The notes below the pieces were generated by a model, which ran no database searches, had not been told where the DNA came from, and saw only the letters and a program-made list of their open reading frames with translations. The position numbers and the translations under genes were made by a program. From assembly GCF_030272615.1 (NCBI RefSeq), contig NC_081413.1, positions 608,384,209 to 608,448,208 on the forward strand: a stretch of 64,000 nt of DNA. Reading direction: 5' to 3'. This stretch comes from Cryptomeria japonica. Taxonomy: Eukaryota; Streptophyta; Pinopsida; Cupressales; Cupressaceae. This document shows, piece after piece, positions 1 through 11,323 of the stretch. Every line of letters starts with the position of its first letter. Position 1 is the first letter of the stretch.

Positions 1-1540
1 ACAAGCCAATACACCACGCATTCTAAGAGAACCTTCTTGTTGAATACTAGTAAGGAGTGCTTCCTTAAGTTTGTCATCTTCATGAACATCCATTTTCTCA
101 AGTTTTTCAGGCTCTTTTAAATCATTTTCACCCTCTGATTCTTTTGGATCAGCTTGCTGGTCCGAATTTTCAGATTCGGAGTCTTCATAATAAGCCCACA
201 TAACTCTACTTGCTTTCCGTTTTGGCCTCAAGGGACAATCATGGTTTGCATTATAGGGTCCTTTGCAGTAGAAACATAATTTCTTCTTCCTTAGATCATT
301 TAATGTCTCCCTGTCCAAAGGTGTGGCTGCTGATTTCCCTTTTTGATCTTTGTTATAATCTGATTTTTCTTTGTTCTTAGAGAAAGATTTGTTATCTTTG
401 AAGAAGAGGATCCTTTACATGAAAACTTGTTTTGTGAAGCTGCAAGTTCCATGCTCCTTGCTTTCTCCATGGCTGTTTAGAGTGTAAGTGGATCAAAAGC
501 CTTAACCCAACCCTTCAAAGGTTCCAAAAGTCCTTCAAAAAACAACACTACCAACCATTCATTTGAAATGTTGGTAACGAAACAAGACAACTTCTGAAAC
601 TCTCCAATGTATGCCTCCAAACTCCCCACCTGTCTAAGTTGTTCCAGGTCTCGGAAATAGGATTCTGGATCCTTTTTATCAAACCTCTCCACCAACAAAT
701 GAGCAAACTCCTAGTAGGTGGTGATCTCATCATGTTGTAAGGTAATCAACCCATTGTGCCACCACTCATGAGCAACTCCATCAAGATGCAATGTAGCAAA
801 TTTTATTGCATCTCCCTCTGTCATAGGTCTCAAAGTGAAGCAGGTGTCCAGCTTATGTATCCATGACCGTGTTGTGACTGTACCACTCCCATCAAAGAAA
901 GGTAAATTGAGCTTGCTAGTAGCAAACTCCAAATCCCTATGCTGATTTCTAGGCATTTTGTCTTACCTAGCTTTGGCGGTCTCTCTTTTGCCTCATATAC
1001 TGTTCAAAGTTCATATGTTCTCTAACGTCAGGAGGTAGTAAACTCCACTCATCATGCACCATCATAATATTATCTACAAACTCAGCCTCCCCATCTCCTC
1101 TTCCCTCTTCTACTTTTGGTTCATCTCTCAAGAAGGTGGGTCTTGTAGGCCGATCAACAATGCGGGTAACTGTTTGATGTGCTCTGGGAGTGCCAACTTC
1201 ACTACTATTATCTTCAGGTTCCTCATTCTGTCTTCTCCTATTATATGTTTGTTCCAAGTTCTACCTTTGGGGATTAGCCAATTGTTGAATGGTTGTTGTA
1301 AGTTTGTTAAAGTGTATCAGCTATCCATTGGTATCCATCCTGTAACCCCCTCATGGTTGCCCTTACTTCTACAGCCTCATCACGCGGTGGACTATTCTAT
1401 CTTTTGTCACCCATGGTGTCTTGTTGGTTATAAAAAATTTGTTCCCTGTTCAACAATGCCCTTCTGCGTGTATAATATATGTGAGGACCAATTTCCAATG
1501 GCTGCATACGAAATCTTTAACCCTCCAAGATGGCAGGATC
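1..1540 (-). pseudogene. Ty3/gypsy gag, broken, 3' part cut by window edge
   Basis: Reading right to left, the segment encodes a charged N-terminal region (about 1257-967), a retrotransposon Gag domain (about 956-480) with the typical HEWWHN and LVERFDKKDPES words, and a nucleocapsid knuckle near 280-240 (CFYCKGPYNANHDC). An acidic linker then runs off the left edge. Gag would form the cytoplasmic particle that packages element RNA. At least three in-frame stops split it: near 967, near 711 (where relatives usually have Gln) and near 477. It is therefore a dead copy. It lies directly downstream, on the minus strand, of a primer site and LTR, so it is the 5' end of an element whose pol lies outside the window. 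Knuckle spacing and Gag words fit a plant Ty3/gypsy element. Confidence 0.85.
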
Positions 1541-1543
1541 AAA

Positions 1544-1555
1544 GCTCTGATACCA
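1544..1555 (-). other. Primer binding site, initiator Met tRNA type
   Basis: The minus strand reads TGGTATCAGAGC, complementary to the 3' end of plant initiator methionine tRNA. It sits just inside the LTR end at 1557 and upstream of gag, which orients the element. Confidence 0.85.
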
Positions 1556-1556
1556 A

Positions 1557-2885
1557 TGTAAGAACCCAACAAGCTCTAACCGCCGAAACTGTCAATATTG
1601 TTTTTTGGGGTTTTTGTTGTTTTGTAATTTTTTTGTTTTGAGAGGGTTTTACACAAAAAAAAATGCATTTGAACATAGAAACTTCTGGAATTTAAAACTA
1701 ATAATTCCGATGGAAAAGATAATTGATATTATTCATCCTCCTCAATTTATTCATCATAGGAATTCATCACATTAAACAAACATACAATTTATTGAAGGAA
1801 TGACTTAATTATAAGTGTTGATCGAAAAAGCAAGGACAATGGCTGTAGGTAACTCCAACAGACAACAACTATGATCTATTCTAATGATGCCAAGTCCTCT
1901 TCCTATACACTGCACCCCTTTTGTGATTTAATTGGAATTTATTGAGGGCCCCTTTGCCAAAATCGTACCCTTCTTAGAAGATGAGGTGCGGTTGTTGTTG
2001 GGGTTACAAAACACAAGCCGTACAGCTTGAAATTCAATGCCAACCACTCCCCAATCACTGTGCATAAACCCTTCAACAGTCTGCCCACAAATTTGATAAA
2101 AAATACTACAATAATATACCCAAATCAGCTCAGTGTTGACCTCTGTGTGAAGCCAATCTGTCAAGCAATATCAGGCTTCTGACTGTTGTTGTACAGAAGA
2201 AGCAACGCTTTCCAATGTCAGTAAGCTCAAAAGACTTCAGAAACCTTTGGTTTTGCATGAACTCAAATGCTCCAGAGAAATGACAAGTAAAACCATCAAT
2301 CAGAATGAAGTTCGATTTCTGTAGCAAAGACTTATATTCCCTCAAGAAGTACAATTTCCCCAAAAAGCATTTTAAATAACATTCAAAATGTTATTTCATT
2401 TCAAACTTAGGAAATCTTTTAATAATTCATTAAGTTTGGCATGTATAATTAATTGCTCAAATGGCCCCCTTTTGATGATGAATTCACCCGCAACGTTAAC
2501 TCACTTAAGTTATAATATAAAATTGTATTATAACTTTACAATATAAGCTCATAACCATTAATGTTTATTTTAGCCAAATAAACATTAATATCTCCTTTAG
2601 CACTCAACATTTTCGCACGGCTTCTAAACTGCAAGCTGACATAAGGGAACTGCATATGACCATACCCCCTTACTAAAAATAGCAGGGGTCCATCTCTAAC
2701 ATCTCTAACTTACTACTATATACGGAGTCCTATAGACCTCAAACGAACACCAATCCTACATAGCTCTGACCACTGAAGAAGTTGCATCCCTCAAGGGACC
2801 CTTTATCCAACTTCATTAGCCTACGAGGGTCTATGATAGGCCAATCTACATAGATGACTGATGTCAACTAGAAGGGGACATGACA
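1557..2885 (-). repeat. 5' LTR of the minus-strand gypsy element
   Basis: On the minus strand the segment starts TGTCATGTCCCCTTC (ending at 2885 in plus coordinates) and ends ...GGTTCTTACA next to the primer site, so it has TG...CA ends. The start matches other LTR starts in this window (TGTAATGTCCCC class). Length is 1329 bp. The partner LTR is outside the window, so the outer boundary rests on the terminal motif only. Open frames inside it have no recognisable domain. Confidence 0.65.
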
Positions 2886-2894
2886 GAATATTTG

Positions 2895-4450
2895 TGATTC
2901 CTAAATTTAAACTTCATGTATGTTCGATACCTTGCATGCATTAGCACCTTACATGTATTTATGCTTCATTGGCTTCATGTCGTACATGCCTTTATGTGTA
3001 TATTTAATACGTGCATTTATGATTCATGCATTGCTTCTATTCAATGAGTATAGGTTTCAGGCTTTATGTAATTTCACATGCTTAAAATGTATCGGCATTC
3101 CTTGAATGTATTAAAGTATGGTCATATATTTGTATGTATGCTCTATGCCCTACCTGTATACATTGTATTTCATTTGCAGGCTTCTTGCCTTAAGTGTATA
3201 TTTCATGTTTTAAGTGTATGCACATGCCTTATGTATATATCTCTTAACTGTATGTTTCATGTATATATACCTCACAATTTGCAGATATTTATGTGTTTGT
3301 TGTGTCTTCAGCATGATTGTTCCATTGTATGTTTTAAACGTGTACTTTTCTCATGTATGCTTGTATTGTATGTATGCTTATGTCATTGCTCCATATTTGT
3401 CATATTTTCAGCTTGATTACGTCATGCGCCTTCCTAATGTATGCTTTGTCTTGAATATGCTTTGCATCGCGATTGATGTGTTTTCAACATGTTTATTCCA
3501 TGTGCATTTCATGTATGCCTTTCTCAAAAGCTTCATATCTTAAGCATATTTGCTCATGACTGGTGTTTTAAGAGTGTTTACTCCCTATGGATTCTCTAAG
3601 TGCCTTTCTCATATATGCTTATAACTTATGTGTATTTATGTATTACTTCATATTTTACATATATGGTTCATGTTTTGCATGTATTCATATGTATGATTCA
3701 TGCTTTACATAAGCTTATGTGCATTACTTCATGCCTTACGTATACTCATGTGTGTTGCCTCTTGCCTTACATGTATCTATTATTTCATGCCTTATGTGTA
3801 CACTTCCCTCATATGTATACTTTATGCTACGCGTATTCACGTGCATATTGCATGCCTTAAGTGAATTCATATGTATATTTCATGCTTTGCGTGTTACGTG
3901 TATTCATGTTTAGACTTCATCCTTTAAATGTATTCATACCATATGTGTATACTCCATATTTTGCATAGATGCTTCTTGCCTTATGTGCTTCGTTCTTTAC
4001 ACCTTATGCATATCCATGTGTACATCTCACGTCTTATGTATTCATGTGCATGCTTCATAATTGATATATTGGATCCATTCATAATGTGTTTATTTTGTAT
4101 GTGTTTCATATGTATGCTTTACACCTCTATGTGAAATATATGCTTCATAACTTACGTGTATTTATGGGTATTGCTTCATGCATTACTTATAATTATGTTT
4201 CAAGACTTACATGTATGCTACAAGCCTTGCGTGTGTTCATGCAATTGCTTTATACTTTCCAAGCGTTTATGACCATACTTCAAGTGTATCCACGGATGTG
4301 CTCGTACCTTATGAGATTGCTTCATGTATTTTTAGCATGAATGCTTTTTGTCTTGAATAGATGCTTCATATCTTACATGTTCCAACATGATCACTTCATG
4401 TATGTGTGTGCCTTACTTGAATATGCTTAGTATGCCTTATGTGTACTAAT
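2895..4450. repeat. Degenerate tandem array, about 30-bp unit
   Basis: About 1.5 kb of T-rich sequence repeats variants of TTCATGCCTTACGTGTAT followed by TCATGTGTATGC. Spacing is about 24-37 bp, centred near 30. Units are heavily diverged and no two neighbours are identical. Overlapping open frames here are cysteine- and tyrosine-rich artefacts of the repeat. The same words, reverse-complemented, occur in a short block at 35235-35370. Confidence 0.75.
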
Positions 4451-5420
4451 AAATATTTAAGGACTATTCTCTAAATGGGGTGCAAAGCACCCGAGGCCCA
4501 TCTTTTGCAAACATAATAACATGGGAAGGACAACATAGGGACTATTGAAACCTATACGAAGGAAGAATGTGAGAGTAAAATTGCTCAAACCGTGAACTGA
4601 TAGTATAAGAACTTGATGAGTCTAGGAAGTTTGCCTATAAATTGTCATTAAAGAAGAAAAGAAATGTGTTAGCCCTCTGATATATTCATGTTACATTTTC
4701 AATCTACCACCTAAGTCTATCAATAGGTCACTATCCACCCATAACAATGTATATGCATACCAACTATATGGCAAAAAAGGAGTGATGCCGAATTTCCGTA
4801 GTTAAGAAATTGAAATCTTATTCATTACTCACCATTATTTGGTAACTACGATCTTAGTGACATTCACATTACCCACTCAAATTTCTCATTGACTTATCAC
4901 TCTCCAATATTGAGGGTTCAAGATACATACTCTAATTATTTATGTCAAGTCTAGTCATTATTATTATCTTTTCATGTTGTCATCTAGATCAAACATATTT
5001 TACATTCTCTAATTAATACAACCGTTATACATTTTTGCAAAATTTATCACACTAATTGTTTTAAATATTGACCTATTTAACCCAACAACTTATAAAGCAA
5101 GAAATTTAGACATATCTACATGTAATGATGGAGAAAATCATCGATAGGGGTTTCCTCAAAATCATTTCTGCAATCATAAGTGATACTGAATAACCCTTTG
5201 TATCAAAAGCTCTTCCATTCTTTAAAGCGTACTTAACCATTTCACAAGCTGATTATCAAATATCGTCATATTCCAAAAATTGTATAGAGCATGACTGATC
5301 ATAGTCATCTGTCATGATATCAAACTTCTTTACAAATGTTATAACATTTTATCCTCCCTCAAAAAATTGTGTTAGGGTACAACTATCATACAAACAATAA
5401 GATATAGTGAACTGTAGAGC
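4451..5420. other. No recognisable feature
   Basis: AT-rich sequence. I see no coding frame with a known domain, no LTR terminus and no RNA gene. Confidence 0.5.
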
Positions 5421-5427
5421 ACATGAT

Positions 5428-5480
5428 TGAGAGACAGAGAGAGGGGGGGGGCGGGGGGAGAGAGGGGAGGGTGGGGGTGA
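5428..5480. repeat. Purine (AG/G) tract
   Basis: A pure purine run of GA repeats passing into long G runs, followed by GGTGAATCAATAT. Such tracts can be polypurine tracts of LTR elements, but no matching LTR pair was found. Confidence 0.6.
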
Positions 5481-5659
5481 ATCAATATAAAAAATGAACT
5501 TTACCAATTTAAACATTATTAATCATAATAGCATTATTCATTATCCTTCAACAATCATGCACATAGTAAGAACACAATAACAGAATGTTTTACGTGGTAA
5601 CCTAAATGGGAGAAAACCACGGCAAATTAATGCTTTTTATATAAGTGTTCTTTTACAAT

Positions 5660-5830
5660 ATTTGTAGGCACCAACCTACTAGAGGCACCAATCCCTAACT
5701 TAGTTTGCGAGCACCAACCTACTGGAAGTACCAACTCCCACAATTTGTAGGCACGTACATACTGGAGGCACCAACCCCCACTGCTAAGCACCAACTTAGT
5801 GAAAGGAACCAATCTTTACTTTAGGAAGCA
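5660..5830. repeat. Short imperfect repeats of a GGCACCAACC word
   Basis: GGCACCAACCTACTGGAGG-like words recur at roughly 20-47 bp spacing. Upstream, near 5590-5620, lies TTTTACGTGGTAACC then GGGAGAAAACCACGG, a pattern that looks LTR-derived. No coding potential is visible. Confidence 0.45.
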
Positions 5831-6093
5831 CCAACTTCAAAATCTGCATTCTATTCTTCTTCCCAAAACCTCATATATTCTTATTCACAAATCTGCTATA
5901 AATCTCAAAAACCTGCTCAATACTTTCTTCACAAGTCTCCTATAATTCCACTCTTTATGTCTCCTTTAGAACTGCATATAATTCTGATTTGAATCTGTTC
6001 CAATATGCTCAAAAATCTTCTTTTCACTTTGCATGAAACTTCCTGTATAAATCAGTTATATTCCTCTTCTTAAAAATTCATGAATCTATATAT

Positions 6094-6891
6094 CATAGTT
6101 ACAAGCCTCGGACTCGCCTCGGACTCGGACTCGGTGCCCAGACTCGACCGAGACTCGGCAAATTGAAAAACCCAAGATATTCAAAGATTTTTAACGATTT
6201 TAAACTTCTTTCATGCATTTGATAATAAATAAATGTTGAAGACACAATAATCTCATCAAATAGAAGCACATACACAAGTTTACATTGACCACATAAGTAT
6301 ACTGTATAAATGCAAATTTTAGGCTTGCACTGAAGGAAATAAGCTAAACTAAATAACACATTAGAAATATAGAAACTGTCAAATGTCTACAAAATTCATG
6401 GACTATGAAATCCATGTCATCAAAAGTTCATAACATATATCAAGTTCAACATAACAGCTAGAGCCTAGACCTCTAAGGCTTAGAGGAGCCAATATCAGTC
6501 GACCCCGCAATTGTCCTACGTGTGCGCCTAAGATAGGTCCTGAATGTTTTGTAGCCATGATCTTTGCCTGTGTCTAAGGCTCACGCTCACGCTCAGTGAC
6601 ATCTATATCCTCATCCACATGAGGTCCTCCAATGGGTCTCCTCATGCTCTAGACCCTTTTTTCATTTAAAACTAATATTTTATTTTATTTTAACTTATTA
6701 TTTTCTGCCTGCGCAGCAGAGTCTGACCCATGAGACTCGACGAGTCTGCCGAGTTTGATAGACTCGGTGAGTCTGCCAAAACTCGGCCAGACACGGCCGA
6801 GTCTGAGTCCAAAGGCCATGGGCCTCGACAAGAGCGACCCGCCTCTAGACTCTGTGAGTCTTCCCAAGACTCGGAGAGTCTTGTAACACTG
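6094..6891 (-). mobile_element. Non-autonomous hAT element with exact 8-bp target duplication
   Basis: The 798-bp element starts CATAGTTACAAG and ends CTTGTAACACTG, which are inverted repeats, and is flanked on both sides by CTATATAT (6086-6093 and 6892-6899). An 8-bp duplication is the hAT signature. Both ends carry many copies of GACTCGG/CCGAGTC. An inner block at 6160-6250 matches, in reverse orientation, the 3' end of the transposase-bearing element at 39703-43276 (around 43080-43190). It is therefore a deletion derivative of that family, oriented on the minus strand. It keeps no complete transposase domain. Confidence 0.85.
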
Positions 6892-7237
6892 CTATATATA
6901 TCCTTCTCAAGATCTCTTCAACGTGCCTGGAATATGCATGAGATATTTTATTATTTCTTAGATATGAATTGCACCTCTTCAATGATTTATTTGCCAACTT
7001 AGAGGTTAGTTTGATTTAGTTAAATCATTTTTTAACACATTTGATGATCACACCTCTATACGTCCTTGATCGCTGCTTAGTTTTTATTTGTTTTATCACA
7101 TCACCTGTCTTAATCGCATCACTTGCATATCTTTGACATAGCAATACAAAGTTGCATTAGACATTGCAAAGATTTAGTTAAAATGATCATTGTTTGAGGA
7201 CAAACAATTTTCGGAAGGCCAAACTCTCATGCCCCAA

Positions 7238-7332
7238 GTGTGTGTGTGTGTGCGCACGCGGGTGGGTGTGCGTGTGCGTGTGTGCACGCGCGCATGTGTG
7301 TGTGTGTGTGTGTACACACACGCATATATATA
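7238..7332. repeat. Microsatellite (TG)n with CG interruptions, then (TA)n
   Basis: Alternating purine-pyrimidine sequence: TG repeats, GCGCACGCG patches, ACACACGC, then TATATATA. Long alternating tracts can adopt Z-DNA. Any peptide read through it is an artefact. Confidence 0.85.
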
Positions 7333-7449
7333 CTACTGTTCAAAAGTGCCTTAATCAATAGGACTTCATACTTCCCTATAAGATTGAAAGCCGGTATACC
7401 TTCCTTTGTTGTGAACCTAGAACTTTCCCACCCGCCAATCTGATCTTAA

Positions 7450-8320
7450 TCAACCCTTAAGCAAAGTACTTAACATCAGCCACGACGCTAGGACGCATGT
7501 AATTAGTTTAAGGGAGGCGCCAATTCATTTAGAAAAGACAGCTCTCTTGAACGAAGGACAAGGGGTGTGGCTATTCCCCTTATCTTTAGAACTAAAAAGA
7601 GGTTGGAAATCTTTTAGAGAAGGCACCAAACAGGATAAGATCTGATTTAAGGCAGTCATATTCAGGAATATAGAAACTGGGTATTACAACTGCAGTTTGG
7701 TTCGAGTATCAATTATTATGATACACGGTATAGGGGATCCTATTTATAGTTACTTACTTATGAATAATGTGTATGCAATCTGAGAATATAATATTATGTG
7801 ATCTTTATATAGGGAATACTGGCGGCAATATGTAATTCGTTATCTGTGCGCCGAAATCAATCATAGTAAGAATAATAAGGGAATTAAGATTTATATGATA
7901 GCTATGCTTAATTCCATATACATACATACACATTCATAACTCATGAGAAATTAGTATATTAATGAATTAATCCTTAATCATTCTATATTGCCCCTCAAGA
8001 GGATAGGTTGGTGTGTGTAAGGAGAGGTGGATTAAGTCCTCACAAGATAGGTAAGCCCTGAAACCTTGAGGGAGCCTACTTGTAGACTAGTTTCGAAGCG
8101 CCCTATGACAATAAATTGCCATCCTCCATTAGAGCTAGGAAAGAACAAACGATGGGGCCTAGATATAATAATTATTAATTGTATTATGAATATTTAATTG
8201 TTCTCTAGTATTAATAATATGATTGAAGGCATGATTAGTGTGGTAATATATGGTTTAATTATGGGAAACAGGCTTGCTTCCAGGAGGGGATATTACAGTT
8301 GTGGAAATCGTCACTAATCA
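7450..8320 (+). repeat. Possible 5' LTR region of a gutted gypsy element
   Basis: Sequence just left of the primer site at 8323 ends in CA at 8320. Its last 20 bases (8301-8320) nearly match 10082-10101, the only trace of an LTR pair. The left edge cannot be placed, and sequence upstream of those 20 bases does not match the 3' side. Confidence 0.35.
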
Positions 8321-8322
8321 TT

Positions 8323-8334
8323 TGGTATCAGAGC
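8323..8334 (+). other. Primer binding site, initiator Met tRNA type
   Basis: TGGTATCAGAGC on the plus strand, two bases after an LTR-like CA terminus. It marks the start of a plus-strand LTR retrotransposon interior. Confidence 0.8.
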
Positions 8335-9513
8335 TACAAGACCTGGGAAACGAAGAAGCTTTAAAGTATCTCAAGGAAACCCTAGAAGGAGTTAGTTGCA
8401 GAAGAAGAATCTGTACCTGCAGGGGATTAGAGCCTAGAAGAATTTGTTACATGTGAGAGGATATCTGTGACTGTAGAGGGTGGAGAAGAAGCACACAAAA
8501 AGATTGCATGTGTTTGCAAAAGCCGAAGATAAATTTGAAGGGAACGACGATATGGGTCATGTGGAGGCCCATAATAATCCCACTTTCGGAAGAGTATTGG
8601 AACGAAGTGGAGAAAAGAAAGCTCCATGAGAAATTGAAAATAATCGCAAAAAGAATGAATGCATTGGAAGAGAAGTGTTTTCCTAATAATGTTGTGATTG
8701 CAAGACTTGGAAAAGAAATTGAAGATAATGAATTTGAAGCAAAGCCATGTGTCATGGAAGGTATTACAGAAACGAATGAGGATGAAGAGATAAGTGAAGT
8801 AGTGACGTAAAGCGAAGAAGCTACGAACGAGATTGCAGTAGTCGAAGCAATAGCAGCAGATGGGGAAGTTGGGATTTAAGAGTTAGAGGTTGAAGCATTG
8901 CTTGGGAAAGAATTTATAAAGGAGTGTCTTCGCTCTTGTGCTAAAGGAGAATGGAAAATGAGCAGGGATTCCAGCACCTTTAATCAGATTGCTATCAGGT
9001 GTATAAATTCGCTTTTGCGAGCATGGACAACTTGATGAAATGTTTGAGAGGGCCAGCAAGTGAGATTGTTGATACGTTGTGCCGAAGCAGTTTGTTGTTT
9101 CATGAGTTTCAAGCTCATAGTGTTGGGTTTGATAGTTTGAAGGAGTTATATGTGGTTGATCCAGAATTCCTAGATGCATATGAAGTTTGCAGCACTTCTA
9201 TCAGTAGTGCCCAAGGACTGTGGATTGATTTTGTGTTGCAAGAAAGTTTTCTATTCAATGGCAATCAATTGTGCATACCAAGGGGTCAATCCAAGAGAAC
9301 CTCTTGACGGAAAGATATTGTGTCATTCCACTGATGACTTCATGTGCAAGAGCACATGATTTTTTTTGTCTCCAAGGGAGCCTGATGCTGGAGCATCGGG
9401 TCATGATTCTATCGATGGCAATTTTGTCTGTTGGGGAAATTATTCACAGGGAAAACAGTGAAACATTTGCAAAACACAAGGAGAGAATAGCCTCATGCTC
9501 CAAAACAGATTAG
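8335..9513 (+). pseudogene. Gutted gypsy polyprotein (leader joined to RNase H/integrase junction)
   Basis: After the primer site, open frames interrupted by stops encode a charged leader (8335-8870) of no recognised domain. From about 9131 to 9300 the sequence resembles the linker between RNase H and the integrase zinc domain of chromoviruses. The pattern visible is DSLKELYVVDPEF, then GLWIDFVLQESFLF, then NQLCIPRG. No gag knuckle, reverse transcriptase or integrase catalytic core lies between, so the interior has lost most of pol. The call rests on my recollection of the family pattern and is moderately sure. Confidence 0.5.
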
Positions 9514-10101
9514 TCAGTAAAGAATGATATTGTTTCATGCGCAGAGTCGGGCAGGAGAGTAGAGAATCAAAAGGGACTCAAGGAGAGTCACCTAATTTGG
9601 ACAGAGGCAATTGGGTCAAACTCTCTTGTCATCAGTTTGAATAGTCATAGCACTGATCAAGTGAGGACAGAGACAGTAAGAACAAAGAAAGACCAATCGA
9701 GGAGGTGGAATCTGAGAGGTTGAACAAGGAACGAACAGAAGAGGTGTAATATTGGATTTGGTCACTTGAAGAAAGACGTAGCAGATCAAAAACAATAGCC
9801 AGGGAAAGTATCGACCTGGTTTGTGACGTAGGATTAAGGGGTGAAATCGATGTGTTGTAATCAAATTTTGTTTTCCATATATATTGCAGAAATAAATGAT
9901 CATTCTGATTTACAGATTTGTACTAATGGAATATTATGATATGATAACGATATGCTTTCATATAAGTATATTGTTTGTTGCCCTGTTAAGTTTAGAAGTT
10001 CCTGTCGCATATACAAGTTGCTGTCATCTTCCTGGGTTCCTGTCACATCATAGGTAGAGATAGTCTGCATTTGTTTTGGTCGTGGAAATCGTCACTCGTC
10101 A
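9514..10101 (+). repeat. 3' part and terminal end of the gutted gypsy element
   Basis: Non-coding sequence ending in GTGGAAATCGTCACTCGTCA (10082-10101), which resembles the end of the 5' flank at 8301-8320. I cannot place the inner edge of the 3' LTR. Confidence 0.35.
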
Positions 10102-10864
10102 TTCAATTATATTTAACTTTTGATCACATTCAGTTTCAATAGAAAAAAAATTAGGTTTTACCCTTCATTCAATCAAAATTGACTCATGGACCCCACCGAG
10201 AGTTACAATTTCAATTCAATTCTACATAGCATCCAATTTGTGATCAAAAATTTCCATGATTCAATTATCTTTTATTCGCAAATGAAAGTTGAATAAGATC
10301 AATATCTCAGTGGAACCCACAGACAAACGGCATTTCATGTTTTAGTAAAGGTTATTTAAACAAGTTATAATATTTTTATGGGACTCTTATGAGCGTTCAA
10401 GGGTAAACATGATCAGAGGAAAAATAGGTGCCATTAATCCTTTTCATGCAAATTTTGGTAGCCCAGTTTTTAGAATCTTGTCACATCTACCAAGTATGCA
10501 ACGTGTTATTTGTGGTACTAGCATTATAATGCCTAAAACCATTAACCTGATTTAAGCCTCCATTGACTGCAAGAGGCAAACCTTAATCTCAATCAAACAA
10601 ATGACCAATTTAAAACTAGGTTCAAACTTGAAAATGGAACTACTTGAAGTTTGTGTGATAGCAACACATCACATGTCAACTTTAAGTTGTAAATGACACA
10701 AGATGCAAACATGTGGTAACTGGGACCCACCAATGGTACAAGGACAAGTGGGAACAAAAGAGTTTGAAATGGGGATATTCATAGTACTAAGTGTTGGAAG
10801 ATGCAAACATGTGGCAAGTGATATGTATTAGTGGTACAAAATTACAAATACTAGTGGGAATAAA
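10102..10864. other. Non-coding; diverged direct repeat
   Basis: AGATGCAAACATGTGG occurs at about 10701 and again at about 10798, each followed by similar but diverged sequence, so there is a repeat of roughly 100 bp. If the exons at 10865-11323 are real, this is 3' untranslated or downstream sequence. Confidence 0.45.
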
Positions 10865-10975
10865 CTACTTAGTAATAGACATTATGGAACCATACTGTTT
10901 ACACATGTCATCAAGTTTCTGCAGATTTCTCCACTCTGCTCTTTTCTCAATTAGTTCATCTTTCAGCTTCAGTGC
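10865..10975 (-). CDS. Candidate terminal exon of a host coiled-coil protein
   Basis: On the minus strand a polypyrimidine stretch and TTTCTCAG acceptor precede an open frame of 36 codons plus a TAG stop. The peptide is charged and helical: it begins ALKLKDELIEKRAEW and continues NLQKLDDMCKQ. It starts in phase 0, which matches the phase-0 end of the exon at 11225-11323, across a 249-bp intron. It shows no retroelement motif. Leucine and charged-residue spacing suggests coiled coil. I do not recognise the protein. A donor inside the exon (A|GTATGG near 10888) could also end it earlier. Splice-site quality and phase agreement support it; expression is unproven. Confidence 0.45.
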   Translation of the reverse strand, partial: ALKLKDELIEKRAEWRNLQKLDDMCKQYGSIMSITK

Positions 10976-11224
10976 CTGAGAAATGAATGAAACCAGTTAG
11001 AAACTGCATGAAATGACTACAGAATTTTCACTATCCATTAGAACTTTGGAACTTATAAATAGAATATTAGTAATATCTATGAAACATTAATATTTTTAAG
11101 TACCTCAAATACACGAATATCTATTTGTGTTGATTCCATGCTCAAAAAAGTAATCCCACATAAAGCATAGTGAATACTAAAAAGCAAAGAAATGTTTTGC
11201 GAACTTCTCTTATAGATATCTAAC

Positions 11225-11323
11225 CTCAAACTTGTAATTTTCTCCAAATAACATCCAATTCTCATGCCTTTTAAGCTCGTTCCATTTGGCCTCCTCCATT
11301 TTCAATTCATTAAGTTGCTTCTC
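11225..11323 (-). CDS. Candidate internal exon of the same host coiled-coil protein
   Basis: A minus-strand segment of exactly 99 nt (33 codons, no stop) is bounded by the acceptor GTATTTGCAG and the donor GAG|GTTAG. The peptide starts EKQLNELKMEEAKWNEL and ends ENYKFE, acidic and basic residues alternating with leucines as in a coiled coil. Phase is 0 at both ends, so it joins directly to 10865-10975. The possible exon at 43487-43540 also ends in phase 0 and has a similar character, which would make the intervening 32 kb one intron packed with transposons. Function is unknown to me. A pseudogene fragment remains possible. Confidence 0.5.

Noticed and set aside
1054-1641. 195-codon plus-strand frame
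   Set aside because: It is antisense to the gag leader, primer site and LTR of the minus-strand gypsy element.
3078-4340. Several Cys/Tyr/His-rich frames as small secreted proteins
   Set aside because: All follow from the T-rich ~30-bp array and overlap in different frames; no signal or conserved spacing.
7240-7443. Cysteine-rich peptide in the TG/CA microsatellite
   Set aside because: Alternating CVCVHA residues come from the dinucleotide repeat.
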